The position numbers and the translations under genes were made by a program. The notes under the pieces are model-generated. The model had not been told where the DNA came from. It saw nothing but the letters and a program-made list of their open reading frames with translations, and ran no database searches. A stretch of DNA of 8,973 nt from assembly GCA_027001815.1 (NCBI GenBank), contig JALTLT010000479.1, forward strand, positions 1-8,973. The letters are read 5' to 3'. This document shows, in pieces, positions 1 to 6,832 of the stretch. The stretch is from Gammaproteobacteria bacterium (lineage in GTDB: Bacteria > Pseudomonadota > Gammaproteobacteria > JALTLT01). Each line of letters begins with the position of its first letter. Position 1 is the first letter of the stretch.

Positions 1-51
1 CAGGACGGCCTTTTTCGACAGCCTGCCAGGGAGCCCCCAAAAGGAAAGGAG
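1..51 (+). promoter_or_regulatory. Leader and ribosome binding site of the histidine kinase gene
   Basis: This short stretch at the left edge has no supported coding frame. Its last bases (about 39-51) are purine-rich, with AAGGA near 41-45 and GGAG directly before the ATG at 52. The first is well spaced to serve as the Shine-Dalgarno sequence and supports that start. No promoter is recognisable here, so the promoter is probably further left or not obvious. In Pseudomonas the gene beyond algZ is argH, but nothing here confirms that. Confidence 0.45.
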
Positions 52-1113
52 ATGGAAGAGAAGGAGAGATCACCCAGGCACGACGAACCGCTCAGCTACC
101 TGCCGGAGTTCTGCGATATCCGTATCCTGTTCGGCGTGGTGCTGCTGGCCGAGCTGCTCGCCCTCGTCCTGATGCTGGCGGCCCACCGCCCGGGCCACGG
201 CTGGGACCAGCTCGGCCTCGTCTCCCTCTTCGTCCAGTGGGTGGCACTCGGCTCCGCCGGCCTCCTCTGCGTGCTCCGCCCCGCCCTGCAGCGTCTTCCA
301 CCGGTGCGCGCAGGGCTGGCCAGTTACGGGGTGGTGATCGGCGTCTCGGCGGCGGTGGCCGGCGCCACCCTGGCGCTGGCCGGCCCCATGGGCCTGCACC
401 ACCTGGCCGAGAGCCCCCTCTGGTTCTTCGGCCGCACCCTCGCTATCAGCGCCATCGTCGGCGCGGCGGTGCTGCGGATCTTCTATCTCCAGCACCTGCA
501 GCGCATCCACCTGGAGGCGGAATCGGCCGCCCGCATCGAGGCGCTCCAGGCGCGGATCCGTCCCCATTTCCTCTTCAACAGCATGAACACCATCGCCGCC
601 CTCATCCAGGTGGCGCCCGAGAAGGCGGAACAGGCGGTGGAGAATCTCGCCGATCTCTTCCGTACCAGCCTCGACAGTGGGCGGCGGGGAGTGCCCCTGG
701 CTACAGAGATCGAGTGTGCCCGCCGATATCTGGAGATCGAGGCCCTGAGACTGGGTGAACGCCTCGCAGTCGAGTGGGCCGTCGAGGCGCCGCCGGAAGA
801 GGCCCTGGTGCCCCCGCTGATTCTCCAGCCGCTGCTGGAGAACGCCATCTACCATGGCATCGAGAATCTCGAGCAGGGGGGCACCATCCGCGTCGGAGGG
901 CAGCGACGGGGCCACCGCTACTGCCTGGTGATCGACAACCCCCTGCCGGAACAGACGCGGGAGAGACGCCACCAGGGACGCCGGCTGGCCTTCGAGAACA
1001 TCGCCGAACGGCTGCAGATCGCCTTCGGCGGAGGGGGCACCCTGGAGATGAGGAAAGAGGCAGGGCACTGTACCGTGACCCTCTGCTTCCCGGCTGGAGG
1101 TATGGAGAGATGA
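52..1113 (+). CDS. algZ: Sensor histidine kinase, LytS/AlgZ (FimS) family
   Basis: This is a 353-residue inner-membrane sensor kinase that should phosphorylate the response regulator encoded directly downstream. Four hydrophobic segments (about residues 22-44, 55-75, 90-110 and 125-145) form the membrane domain, followed by a short linker helix. The His_kinase (LytS-type) domain carries the phospho-acceptor His172 in RPHFLFNSMNTI and an N-box LLENAIYHG at 261-269 with Asn264. A D-box-like VIDNP lies at 293-297, and ENIAERL near 315-321 ends the ATP-binding domain. The Asp-x-Gly of ordinary kinases is replaced by Asp-Asn-Pro, and the usual GxGxGL is RRLAFENI. From memory this divergence resembles AlgZ/FimS proteins. 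The stop codon overlaps the regulator start (ATGA), which implies translational coupling. Family assignment is firm. Orthology to Pseudomonas algZ rests on the adjacent algR-like and hem genes. The sensed signal cannot be inferred. Confidence 0.88.
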   Translation: MEEKERSPRHDEPLSYLPEFCDIRILFGVVLLAELLALVLMLAAHRPGHGWDQLGLVSLFVQWVALGSAGLLCVLRPALQRLPPVRAGLASYGVVIGVSAAVAGATLALAGPMGLHHLAESPLWFFGRTLAISAIVGAAVLRIFYLQHLQRIHLEAESAARIEALQARIRPHFLFNSMNTIAALIQVAPEKAEQAVENLADLFRTSLDSGRRGVPLATEIECARRYLEIEALRLGERLAVEWAVEAPPEEALVPPLILQPLLENAIYHGIENLEQGGTIRVGGQRRGHRYCLVIDNPLPEQTRERRHQGRRLAFENIAERLQIAFGGGGTLEMRKEAGHCTVTLCFPAGGMER

Positions 1114-1871
1114 GTTTGCGAGTCCTGATCGCCGACGACGAGATGCCTGCCCGCATCCGCCTGCGCAACCTGGTGGAGCGCCACGGCGGCTGCCAGGTGG
1201 TGGCAGAAGCGAGCAACGGTCGCCAGGCCCTGGACGCCTGCAGGGAACACCGGCCCGATATCGCGCTTCTGGATATCCGCATGCCCGGCATGGATGGCCT
1301 CGAGGCGGCCCGCCGCATCGCCGAACTGCCGACCCCACCCTCGGTGGTCTTCACCACCGCCTACGATCACCACGCCCTGGAGGCCTTCGAGGCGGACGCC
1401 GTGGACTACCTGCTCAAGCCGGTACGCCTCGAACGCCTTGCCCAGGCCCTGGAGAAGGCGCAGCGGGTGCGTGCCGGCCTGAACGGCTCCTCCGAGCCCC
1501 CCACCCGCACCCACATCAGCGTCCAGCACCGGGGAGCCCTGCGACTCATCCCCATCGAGGAGATCATCTACTTCCAGGCGGAACAGAAATACGTCACCGT
1601 CCGCCACCTGGGCGGGGAGGCGCTCATCGAGGAGTCTCTGAAGTCGCTGGAGAAGGAGCTGGGCGGGCGATTCGTCCGCATCCACCGCAACGCCCTGGTC
1701 GCCGCCTCGCGGCTGGCCGGCATGCGCCGCTCCGCCGATGGCCGCCACGTGGCCCTGTTGCGCGACTGTGACGAGGAGCTGGAGATCAGCCGGCGGATGG
1801 CGCCGGAGGTGCGCCGCTTCCTCACCGGCAAGCAGGAGGGGGTCAGGAGTCCGTCGCGGTCGGAGGGGTGA
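1110..1871 (+). CDS. algR: LytTR-family response regulator, AlgR-like
   Basis: This 253-residue cytoplasmic transcription regulator should be the partner of the upstream kinase. The N-terminal receiver domain (about 1-120) shows the acidic pair in IADDE (Asp9, Asp10), the phospho-acceptor Asp55 in LLDIRMPGMDG, Thr83 in FTTAY and Lys103 in LLKP. A linker around 121-134 leads to a LytTR DNA-binding domain (about 135-240), recognisable by IEEIIYFQAEQKYVTV, by the FVRIHRNALV segment at 188-197 and by ISRRM near the end. AlgR proteins of this class control alginate, type IV pilus and virulence genes in Pseudomonas, but the targets here are unknown. The start ATG overlaps the kinase stop by four bases and is preceded by GGAG. 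The last roughly ten residues (VRSPSRSEG) lie beyond the LytTR fold and are encoded where the gene overlaps the convergent thioredoxin-like gene, so this tail is probably a by-product of that overlap. Confidence 0.9.
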   Translation: MSLRVLIADDEMPARIRLRNLVERHGGCQVVAEASNGRQALDACREHRPDIALLDIRMPGMDGLEAARRIAELPTPPSVVFTTAYDHHALEAFEADAVDYLLKPVRLERLAQALEKAQRVRAGLNGSSEPPTRTHISVQHRGALRLIPIEEIIYFQAEQKYVTVRHLGGEALIEESLKSLEKELGGRFVRIHRNALVAASRLAGMRRSADGRHVALLRDCDEELEISRRMAPEVRRFLTGKQEGVRSPSRSEG

Positions 1872-2355
1872 ACGAGGCCAGCAGGGCCCGCAGCCGTTCC
1901 GCCGCCGCCTCGATGGCGGCATCCACCCGACCACCGAACAGTTCCGGCGTGTTGATGCCGACGATGCGGGGCACCAGTTCCCGCCCGTCGGGGCCGAGAA
2001 AGAGCATGGTGGGCGTCACCGAGATGTCGTAGCGCACCATCAGGGCGTCGGTCTCCACCTGGCGCCCGTCGAAATCCCGCAGCTCACTGCCCTCGTCGAG
2101 CATCACCTTGCGGATCACCACCCGGTCGTCGTACTCCCCGGAGAGGATCATGGGACGCAGGATCTCCGCCTCCAGGAGTTCGCAATAGCCGCAGTGCTCG
2201 GCCGAGAAGACCACCAGCAACGGTACCCCCAGGGAACGCGCCAGGCGGCCGTCGGCGGCCAGGTCACCGCTCTCCGGTACCTCTGCCGCACCGGCCGCCG
2301 ACGACAGCCAGAGCAACAGCAGCAGACCGCCCCACCAGGAACACGAAACCTTCAC
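1843..2355 (-). CDS. Exported thioredoxin-fold protein with CGYC motif
   Basis: This encodes a predicted 170-residue periplasmic thioredoxin-like protein. The chosen start is a GTG at 2355 preceded by GGAGGAG at good spacing. An in-frame ATG at 2418 would add 21 hydrophilic residues before the signal peptide and is less likely. The N-terminus has Lys2, a hydrophobic core (about 8-20) and a likely signal peptidase site near Ala23/Ala24. The mature part has the redox motif Cys55-Gly-Tyr-Cys58 in FSAEHCGYCE, followed by a helix, and a cis-proline loop at Pro115 (VTPTMLF). It resembles SoxW-like or thioredoxin_2-type proteins that reduce periplasmic disulfides, but the client is not known. It is divergent from hemC and overlaps the 3' end of the response regulator by 29 bases. 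A role in handling cytochrome c or another heme-linked thiol would fit the position but is only inference. Confidence 0.82.
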   Translation of the reverse strand: MKVSCSWWGGLLLLLWLSSAAGAAEVPESGDLAADGRLARSLGVPLLVVFSAEHCGYCELLEAEILRPMILSGEYDDRVVIRKVMLDEGSELRDFDGRQVETDALMVRYDISVTPTMLFLGPDGRELVPRIVGINTPELFGGRVDAAIEAAAERLRALLASFTPPTATDS

Positions 2356-2541
2356 ATTCTCCTCCGTTCCAGCCCTCTTTCCCGCTTCGACAGGTGCCCT
2401 GCAGCAACGTTCCACCACCGGCTCGCCGTCGATACCTTACCACAGAGGGGCAGATCGACCACCTCCCCCACGCTGGCGCGGATCGCCCCGATTTTGTAGT
2501 ATCGGCCCACCCTGCCCAGATCCCACAGGAGTCCCTGCGTC
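2356..2541 (+). promoter_or_regulatory. Divergent intergenic region between thioredoxin-like gene and hemC
   Basis: These 186 bases separate two divergently transcribed genes and must hold promoters for both, unless hemC is read through from the regulator gene. The most AT-rich part is near 2491-2502. It contains TAGTAT at 2497-2502, which matches the -10 consensus at four of six positions, but there is no convincing -35 at the right spacing. An AGGAG at 2527-2531 is a possible but rather distant Shine-Dalgarno sequence for hemC. On the minus strand GGAGGAG just before 2355 is a strong ribosome binding site for the thioredoxin-like gene. No clear operator repeat or terminator was found. Confidence 0.35.
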
Positions 2542-3483
2542 ATGTCCGCCCACACCCTGCGCATCGCCACCCGTCAGAGCAAGCTCGCCCTCTGGCAGGC
2601 CAACCACGTCCGCGACCGTCTGATGGCGATCCATCCCGGCCTGGAGGTGGAACTGGTCACCATGACCACCAAGGGCGACCGCATTCTCGACGCACCGCTG
2701 GCCAAGGTGGGCGGCAAGGGGCTGTTCGTCAAGGAGCTGGAGAACAGCCTGCTGGCGGGCGACACCGACATCGCCGTCCACTCCATGAAGGATGTGCCGA
2801 TGGAACTCCCGGAGGGTCTCCAGATCAGTGTCGTCCTCGAGCGGGAGGATCCCCGCGACGCCTTCGTCTGCAACCGCCACGCGAGTCTCGGCGAGCTGCC
2901 GGAGGGGGCCCGCGTGGGGACCTCCAGCCTGCGCCGCCGCTGCCAGCTCGCCGGCATGCGCCCCGATCTGCAGATCCTCGACCTGCGCGGCAACGTTGAC
3001 ACCCGTCTGCGCAAGCTCGACGAGGGCCAGTACGACGCCATCATCCTCGCCGCCGCGGGCCTGCGCCGCCTCGGCTGGGAGGCGCGCATCACCGAGACAC
3101 TGGAGCCCGAGACCATGCTGCCCGCCGTCGCCCAGGGGGCCATCGGCATCGAATGCCGGAGCGACGACAGCCGGGTCCGCGAACTGCTCGCCCCCCTGGA
3201 CCATCCCACCACCCACCTGCGGGTGCAGGCGGAACGGGCCTTCAACCACCGCCTCGAGGGGGGCTGCCAGGTCCCCATCGGCGGCCACGCCGTGGTGGAA
3301 CACGACGTCATCCTGCTGCGCGGGCTGGTGGGCAGCCCCGACGGCCGCGAGACAGTGCAGGGCATCATCTCCGGCCGACCCGGCGATGGGGAGGAACTGG
3401 GCCGGGTACTGGCGGAGGACCTCCTCTCCCGCGGTGCCGACCGCCTGCTGGCCGCCGCCCTGGCCGACAGCGGAGAGCACTGA
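2542..3483 (+). CDS. hemC: Porphobilinogen deaminase (hydroxymethylbilane synthase)
   Basis: This 313-residue cytoplasmic enzyme joins four porphobilinogen units into hydroxymethylbilane, the linear precursor of uroporphyrinogen III, with release of ammonia. The length is normal for the family, and key residues fall at the same numbers as in the E. coli enzyme. They include RQSKLAL at 11-17, the catalytic Asp84 in HSMKDVP, arginines of SSLRRR (128-133), DLRGNVDTR (147-155), and Cys242 in EGGCQVPIG, which holds the dipyrromethane cofactor. All three domains are present, so the gene looks intact. It is the first gene of a hem cluster; hemD starts six bases after its stop. Its position downstream of an AlgZ/AlgR pair repeats the Pseudomonas arrangement, except that a thioredoxin-like gene on the other strand lies between. 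Identification is near certain. Confidence 0.98.
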   Translation: MSAHTLRIATRQSKLALWQANHVRDRLMAIHPGLEVELVTMTTKGDRILDAPLAKVGGKGLFVKELENSLLAGDTDIAVHSMKDVPMELPEGLQISVVLEREDPRDAFVCNRHASLGELPEGARVGTSSLRRRCQLAGMRPDLQILDLRGNVDTRLRKLDEGQYDAIILAAAGLRRLGWEARITETLEPETMLPAVAQGAIGIECRSDDSRVRELLAPLDHPTTHLRVQAERAFNHRLEGGCQVPIGGHAVVEHDVILLRGLVGSPDGRETVQGIISGRPGDGEELGRVLAEDLLSRGADRLLAAALADSGEH

Positions 3484-3489
3484 GACGTC

Positions 3490-4287
3490 ATGGGCGGCGA
3501 GCGCTGCGGCGTGGTGGTGACCCGCCCCGTCGCCCAGGCCGCCGGTCTCGTGGAGGCACTCCGCACCGCCGGTCTCGAGCCGATCCCCTTCCCCGCCATG
3601 GAGATCCTCCCGCCCCGCGACTGGGAGGCGGCGGACCGCGCCCTCCACCGGCTGGCGCACTTCGACCGCGTCCTCTTCATCAGCGCCAACGCCGTCGCCG
3701 GCGCCTTCGGACGGCTCGCCCACCTGCAGATCCCCTTCCCGGCGGGACTCCCCACGGCCGCCATCGGCCGGGCCACCGCCCGTGCCCTGGCACGGCACGG
3801 CCTCACCGGGGTTCTGACCCCGGAAGGGGGTCACGACAGCGAGGCCCTGCTCCGTCACCCGCTCTTCGAGCCGCCGCTGGAGGGGCAGGAGATCCTCATC
3901 ATCCGCGGAGAGGGGGGAAAGGAGCTGCTGGCCCGCACCCTCACCGGGCGCGGCGCACGGATCACCTATGCGGAGGTCTACCGGCGGGAGCGGCCCACAA
4001 CGGACCCCACCCCCCTGCTGGAACGGTGGGAGAGGGGGGAGGTGCAGGTGGTCACCGCCACCAGCGGCGAGATCCTGCGCAACCTGGCCACCCTGCTGGG
4101 TGAGAGGGGACGCCCCCTCCTGCGGCGCACCCCGCTGGTGGTGATCAGCCCATCTATGGTACAACTTGCCCGGCGGATGGGGGTCACCGCCCCCGTCGTT
4201 CAGGCCGCCGGACCCGATGATGGCTCCGTTGTGGAGGCGACGTTGCACCTCTGCCGGAAATCGCCACCCACCCCACCCGTCCCGTAA
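3490..4287 (+). CDS. hemD: Uroporphyrinogen-III synthase
   Basis: This 265-residue enzyme cyclises hydroxymethylbilane with inversion of ring D to give uroporphyrinogen III, the branch point to heme, siroheme and cobalamin. Sequence conservation in the family is low, but typical patches are visible: VVVTRP at 8-13, FISANAV at 63-69, AIGRATA at 91-97, RGEGGKELL at 140-148, VYRRERP at 163-169, TATSGEILRNL at 189-199 and ISPSMVQLARRMG near 219-231. These fit the two-lobe HemD fold. The start ATG lies six bases after the hemC stop with only a weak ribosome binding site, so translation may be coupled to hemC. The C-terminus ends in a short proline-rich tail (KSPPTPPVP), somewhat longer than needed for the fold. 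The next gene starts ten bases after the stop. Confidence 0.95.
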   Translation: MGGERCGVVVTRPVAQAAGLVEALRTAGLEPIPFPAMEILPPRDWEAADRALHRLAHFDRVLFISANAVAGAFGRLAHLQIPFPAGLPTAAIGRATARALARHGLTGVLTPEGGHDSEALLRHPLFEPPLEGQEILIIRGEGGKELLARTLTGRGARITYAEVYRRERPTTDPTPLLERWERGEVQVVTATSGEILRNLATLLGERGRPLLRRTPLVVISPSMVQLARRMGVTAPVVQAAGPDDGSVVEATLHLCRKSPPTPPVP

Positions 4288-4297
4288 TCGAGAAGAG

Positions 4298-5524
4298 ATG
4301 AGCGAACAGGATCAGGAGAAGAAGGAAGCACCGGCAGAGAGGAGCGACCCGGAGCGACCGGAGCCACCCCCCCCGGAGGGGGCGGGGGAGGAGGAACGCA
4401 CCGCCGAAGAGGGGGAGGAGAGATCGCCTTCTCCCCCACCGGAGAGGGAGGCCGCTTCGCCACCCCCCTCTGCCGGCCCCCCTCCCTCCGGCCGCGCGCC
4501 GCTCCTCCTGCTCACCCTCGGCCTGCTGCTGGTGGCGGTTGGCACCGCCTATCTCACCTGGAGCGATCGACAGCAGGGCCGCGCCCTGGACGGGATCGAG
4601 GAACGCCTCGCCGCCCTGGAGGGGAGCATCCGCCAGGAGAGTGGGCGGATCGACGGCCTGCAGGCGACCCTCGAGGAGTCACGCCGCGGGAACCTCTCGC
4701 GCCTCGAGGCCCTGGAGCAGCGCCTCTCCGCACTCGTCACCGCCCATACCACTCTCGAGCAGGCGGTAGTGGCCCTCGGCCGCAAGAACCAGGCCGCCGA
4801 GGGCGACTGGAGCCTCGCCGAGGTGGAGTATCTGCTGCTGGTGGCCAACCGGCGGCTGCAGCTCGCCCGCGACGTGGAGACCGCCATCCGCGCCCTGCTC
4901 GACGCCGACCGGCGGCTGCGCGACATGGCCGACCCGAAGCTGCTCACCGTGCGCAACGCCATCGCCAAGGCCCTGACGCGGCTGCGTGCCGTCCCCCGCG
5001 TCGACGTCAGCGGCCTGGCCCTCGAGCTGGAGAATCTGGCCCGACAGGCCGCCGGCCTCACGCCCCGCTCCGCCCAGCCCCGCGCCCTTCTCGAACGGCT
5101 CTCGCGGACTGAAGAGAGTGCCGCTCCGCCCGACGAGGGCAGCGCGGTCGAGCCGGAGAAGAGCCTCGCCGGCCTCTGGGAGCAGCTCCGTTCGCTGGTG
5201 GTGATCCGTCGGCACGACCAGCCGATCACCCCCATGCTCGCTCCGGAACAGATGGAGCTGGTGCGCCAGATCCTGCGCCTGCGCCTGGAGGCCGCGCGCT
5301 CCGATCTGCTGGCCGCCGACGGGGAGCGCTGGCTGTTGGACCTGGCCTCCGCCGCCGAGTGGCTGGAAGAGAACTTCGACACCTCCGAGCCGGCTGCGGC
5401 CAGCCTTCTGGAAGCGCTGGAACGGCTGCGGGGAGTGGATGTCGACCCCACCCTTCCCGACATCTCCGAACCCCTTCACCTGCTCCGCCGGGTGATGGAG
5501 GGGCCGGTGGACGCGGGTGAGTAG
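4298..5524 (+). CDS. hemX: HemX-family inner-membrane protein
   Basis: This 408-residue protein belongs to the gammaproteobacterial HemX family, often annotated as a putative uroporphyrinogen-III C-methyltransferase although it lacks a methyltransferase fold and its function is not settled. An N-terminal cytoplasmic segment (1-65) is very rich in Glu and Pro. One transmembrane helix follows (about 67-88), then a coiled-coil-like stretch (about 95-165) and a large periplasmic domain. The family signature WSLAEVEYLLLVANRRLQLARD spans 171-192. The ATG at 4298 is preceded by a GAGAAGAG purine run and lies ten bases after hemD. An earlier in-frame ATG inside hemD would give an unlikely arginine-rich extension. 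It ends three bases before hemY. The position between hemD and hemY and the shared membrane location suggest that it organises or regulates tetrapyrrole enzymes at the membrane; this is inference. Confidence 0.92.
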   Translation: MSEQDQEKKEAPAERSDPERPEPPPPEGAGEEERTAEEGEERSPSPPPEREAASPPPSAGPPPSGRAPLLLLTLGLLLVAVGTAYLTWSDRQQGRALDGIEERLAALEGSIRQESGRIDGLQATLEESRRGNLSRLEALEQRLSALVTAHTTLEQAVVALGRKNQAAEGDWSLAEVEYLLLVANRRLQLARDVETAIRALLDADRRLRDMADPKLLTVRNAIAKALTRLRAVPRVDVSGLALELENLARQAAGLTPRSAQPRALLERLSRTEESAAPPDEGSAVEPEKSLAGLWEQLRSLVVIRRHDQPITPMLAPEQMELVRQILRLRLEAARSDLLAADGERWLLDLASAAEWLEENFDTSEPAAASLLEALERLRGVDVDPTLPDISEPLHLLRRVMEGPVDAGE

Positions 5525-5527
5525 ACC

Positions 5528-6823
5528 ATGACTCCCCGCGCCCTCATCGTCCTGCTGCTGGCCCTCGTCGGTTCGGTGGCGCTCGGCATCTTTCTGGTGC
5601 GCGATCCCGGTTACCTCCTGATCGCGGTCGGTCCCTGGAGCGTGGAGACCACCCTCAGCCTGGCGGTGCTGGCGCTGCTCCTCTTCTACCTGCTGCTCTA
5701 TTACGCCCTGGGCCTCCTCTTCGGCCTCCTCGCCCTCCCCGAACGCAACCGACGCTGGCGGAGGAGACGACGCCTGCAGCGTGCCCGCAACAGCCTCTAC
5801 CGCGGCCTGGAACTGCTCGCGGAGGGGCGCTGGCGGGCCGCCGAAAAGGAGCTGATCCGGCTGGTGGAGGCGAGCGAGGCGCCCCTCCTCAACTACCTCG
5901 GTGCAGCCCGCGCCGCCCAGGGCCAGCGCCAGCCCCAGCGACGCGACCGCTATCTCCACAAGGCGCACTCCGTCGCCCCGCAGAAGGAGCTGGCAGTGGG
6001 GCTGACCCAGGCGGAACTGCAGCAGGCCCAGGGGCAACTGGAGCAAGCGCTGGCCACCCTCAAGCGGTTGCAGGGGATCGCCCCCCGCAACCCCCACCTG
6101 GTGGAGCTGCATCTGAATCTGGTGCGGCTGCTGAAGGAGTGGGACGAGGTGCTGGAGCTGTTGCCCCCCGCCCGCAAGCTCCATCTCCTGGAGAACGGCG
6201 CCGTCTCCGAACTGGAGCAGGAGGCCCATCGCCACCGTTTCCTGCGCGTGGTCGCCGACGGCAGCCTGGAACAGATCCGCCAGGCGTGGTCGAGACTGCC
6301 GAAGCGGCTGCGCGAACAGCCGGAGATCGCCCGCCCCTTCATCGAGGCGCTGGTGGAGGGGGGCGAGGAACAGGAGGCGGAGGGCCTGATCCGCGGACTC
6401 CTCAAACACCACTGGGAATCCGCCCTCGTCCATCTCTACGGCCGTCTGGAAGGGGTCCCCGCGGGACGGCGTCTCGCCCAGGTGGAGAGCTGGCTCAAGC
6501 TCCATCCGGGCGATGGCGCGCTGCTGTTGACCGCCGGCCGTCTCTGTCTGCAGGAGCGGTTGTGGGGCAAGGCGCGCAGCTACCTGGAGGCGAGCCTCGG
6601 CGCCGCCCCCAGCGCCGAGGCCTGGCAGGAGCTTGGCCGGCTCCTGGACCGGATGGACGAGAAGGAGAAGGCGAGGGCCTGTTTCGAAGAGGGGCTGGCG
6701 CTGGCCACCGGTCAACCCGTGCGGGAACTGCCTCCCATCAACAACAGCGAACCGGCAGCCGCCACCCCGCCAGAACCGCCGCCCGATGCGCTGATGGGCG
6801 TCTCGCCGGTGGAACGCGGATAG
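5528..6823 (+). CDS. hemY: HemY-family TPR membrane protein
   Basis: This 431-residue protein is the HemY of gammaproteobacterial hemCDXY clusters. It is unrelated to the protoporphyrinogen oxidase that has the same name in Bacillus. Two N-terminal transmembrane helices (about 5-24 and 43-70) form the HemY_N region, followed by an arginine cluster (RRWRRRRRLQRAR, about 75-87) at the membrane face. The rest is alpha-helical with tetratricopeptide-like repeats, for example around 88-118, 155-185 and 345-395, where alternating small and large hydrophobics and paired helices are visible. Its biochemical role is not established; a scaffold or interaction role in late heme synthesis is usually assumed. 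The C-terminus (about 397-431) is a proline-rich, probably disordered tail. The gene begins three bases after hemX and is the last of the operon. Only nine bases separate its stop from that of the convergent flavoprotein gene. Confidence 0.92.
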   Translation: MTPRALIVLLLALVGSVALGIFLVRDPGYLLIAVGPWSVETTLSLAVLALLLFYLLLYYALGLLFGLLALPERNRRWRRRRRLQRARNSLYRGLELLAEGRWRAAEKELIRLVEASEAPLLNYLGAARAAQGQRQPQRRDRYLHKAHSVAPQKELAVGLTQAELQQAQGQLEQALATLKRLQGIAPRNPHLVELHLNLVRLLKEWDEVLELLPPARKLHLLENGAVSELEQEAHRHRFLRVVADGSLEQIRQAWSRLPKRLREQPEIARPFIEALVEGGEEQEAEGLIRGLLKHHWESALVHLYGRLEGVPAGRRLAQVESWLKLHPGDGALLLTAGRLCLQERLWGKARSYLEASLGAAPSAEAWQELGRLLDRMDEKEKARACFEEGLALATGQPVRELPPINNSEPAAATPPEPPPDALMGVSPVERG

Positions 6824-6832
6824 GGCGCCACC

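Noticed and set aside
2364..2372. AlgR-box-like CCGTTC upstream of hemC
   Set aside because: Only about six positions match the Pseudomonas AlgR consensus as I remember it, and it overlaps the leader of the thioredoxin-like gene; chance is likely.
2356..2418. Longer start for the thioredoxin-like gene at the ATG at 2418
   Set aside because: It would place 21 charged residues before the signal peptide, and the GTG at 2355 has a strong ribosome binding site.
2437..4248. 603-codon open frame on the minus strand opposite hemC and hemD
   Set aside because: It is antisense to two firmly identified genes, has low-complexity Gly/Gln/His-rich composition and no recognisable domain; such frames are common in high-GC DNA.
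4679..6715. 678-codon open frame on the minus strand opposite hemX and hemY
   Set aside because: It is a shadow of two well-supported genes with repetitive Gln/Gly/Leu composition and no motif.
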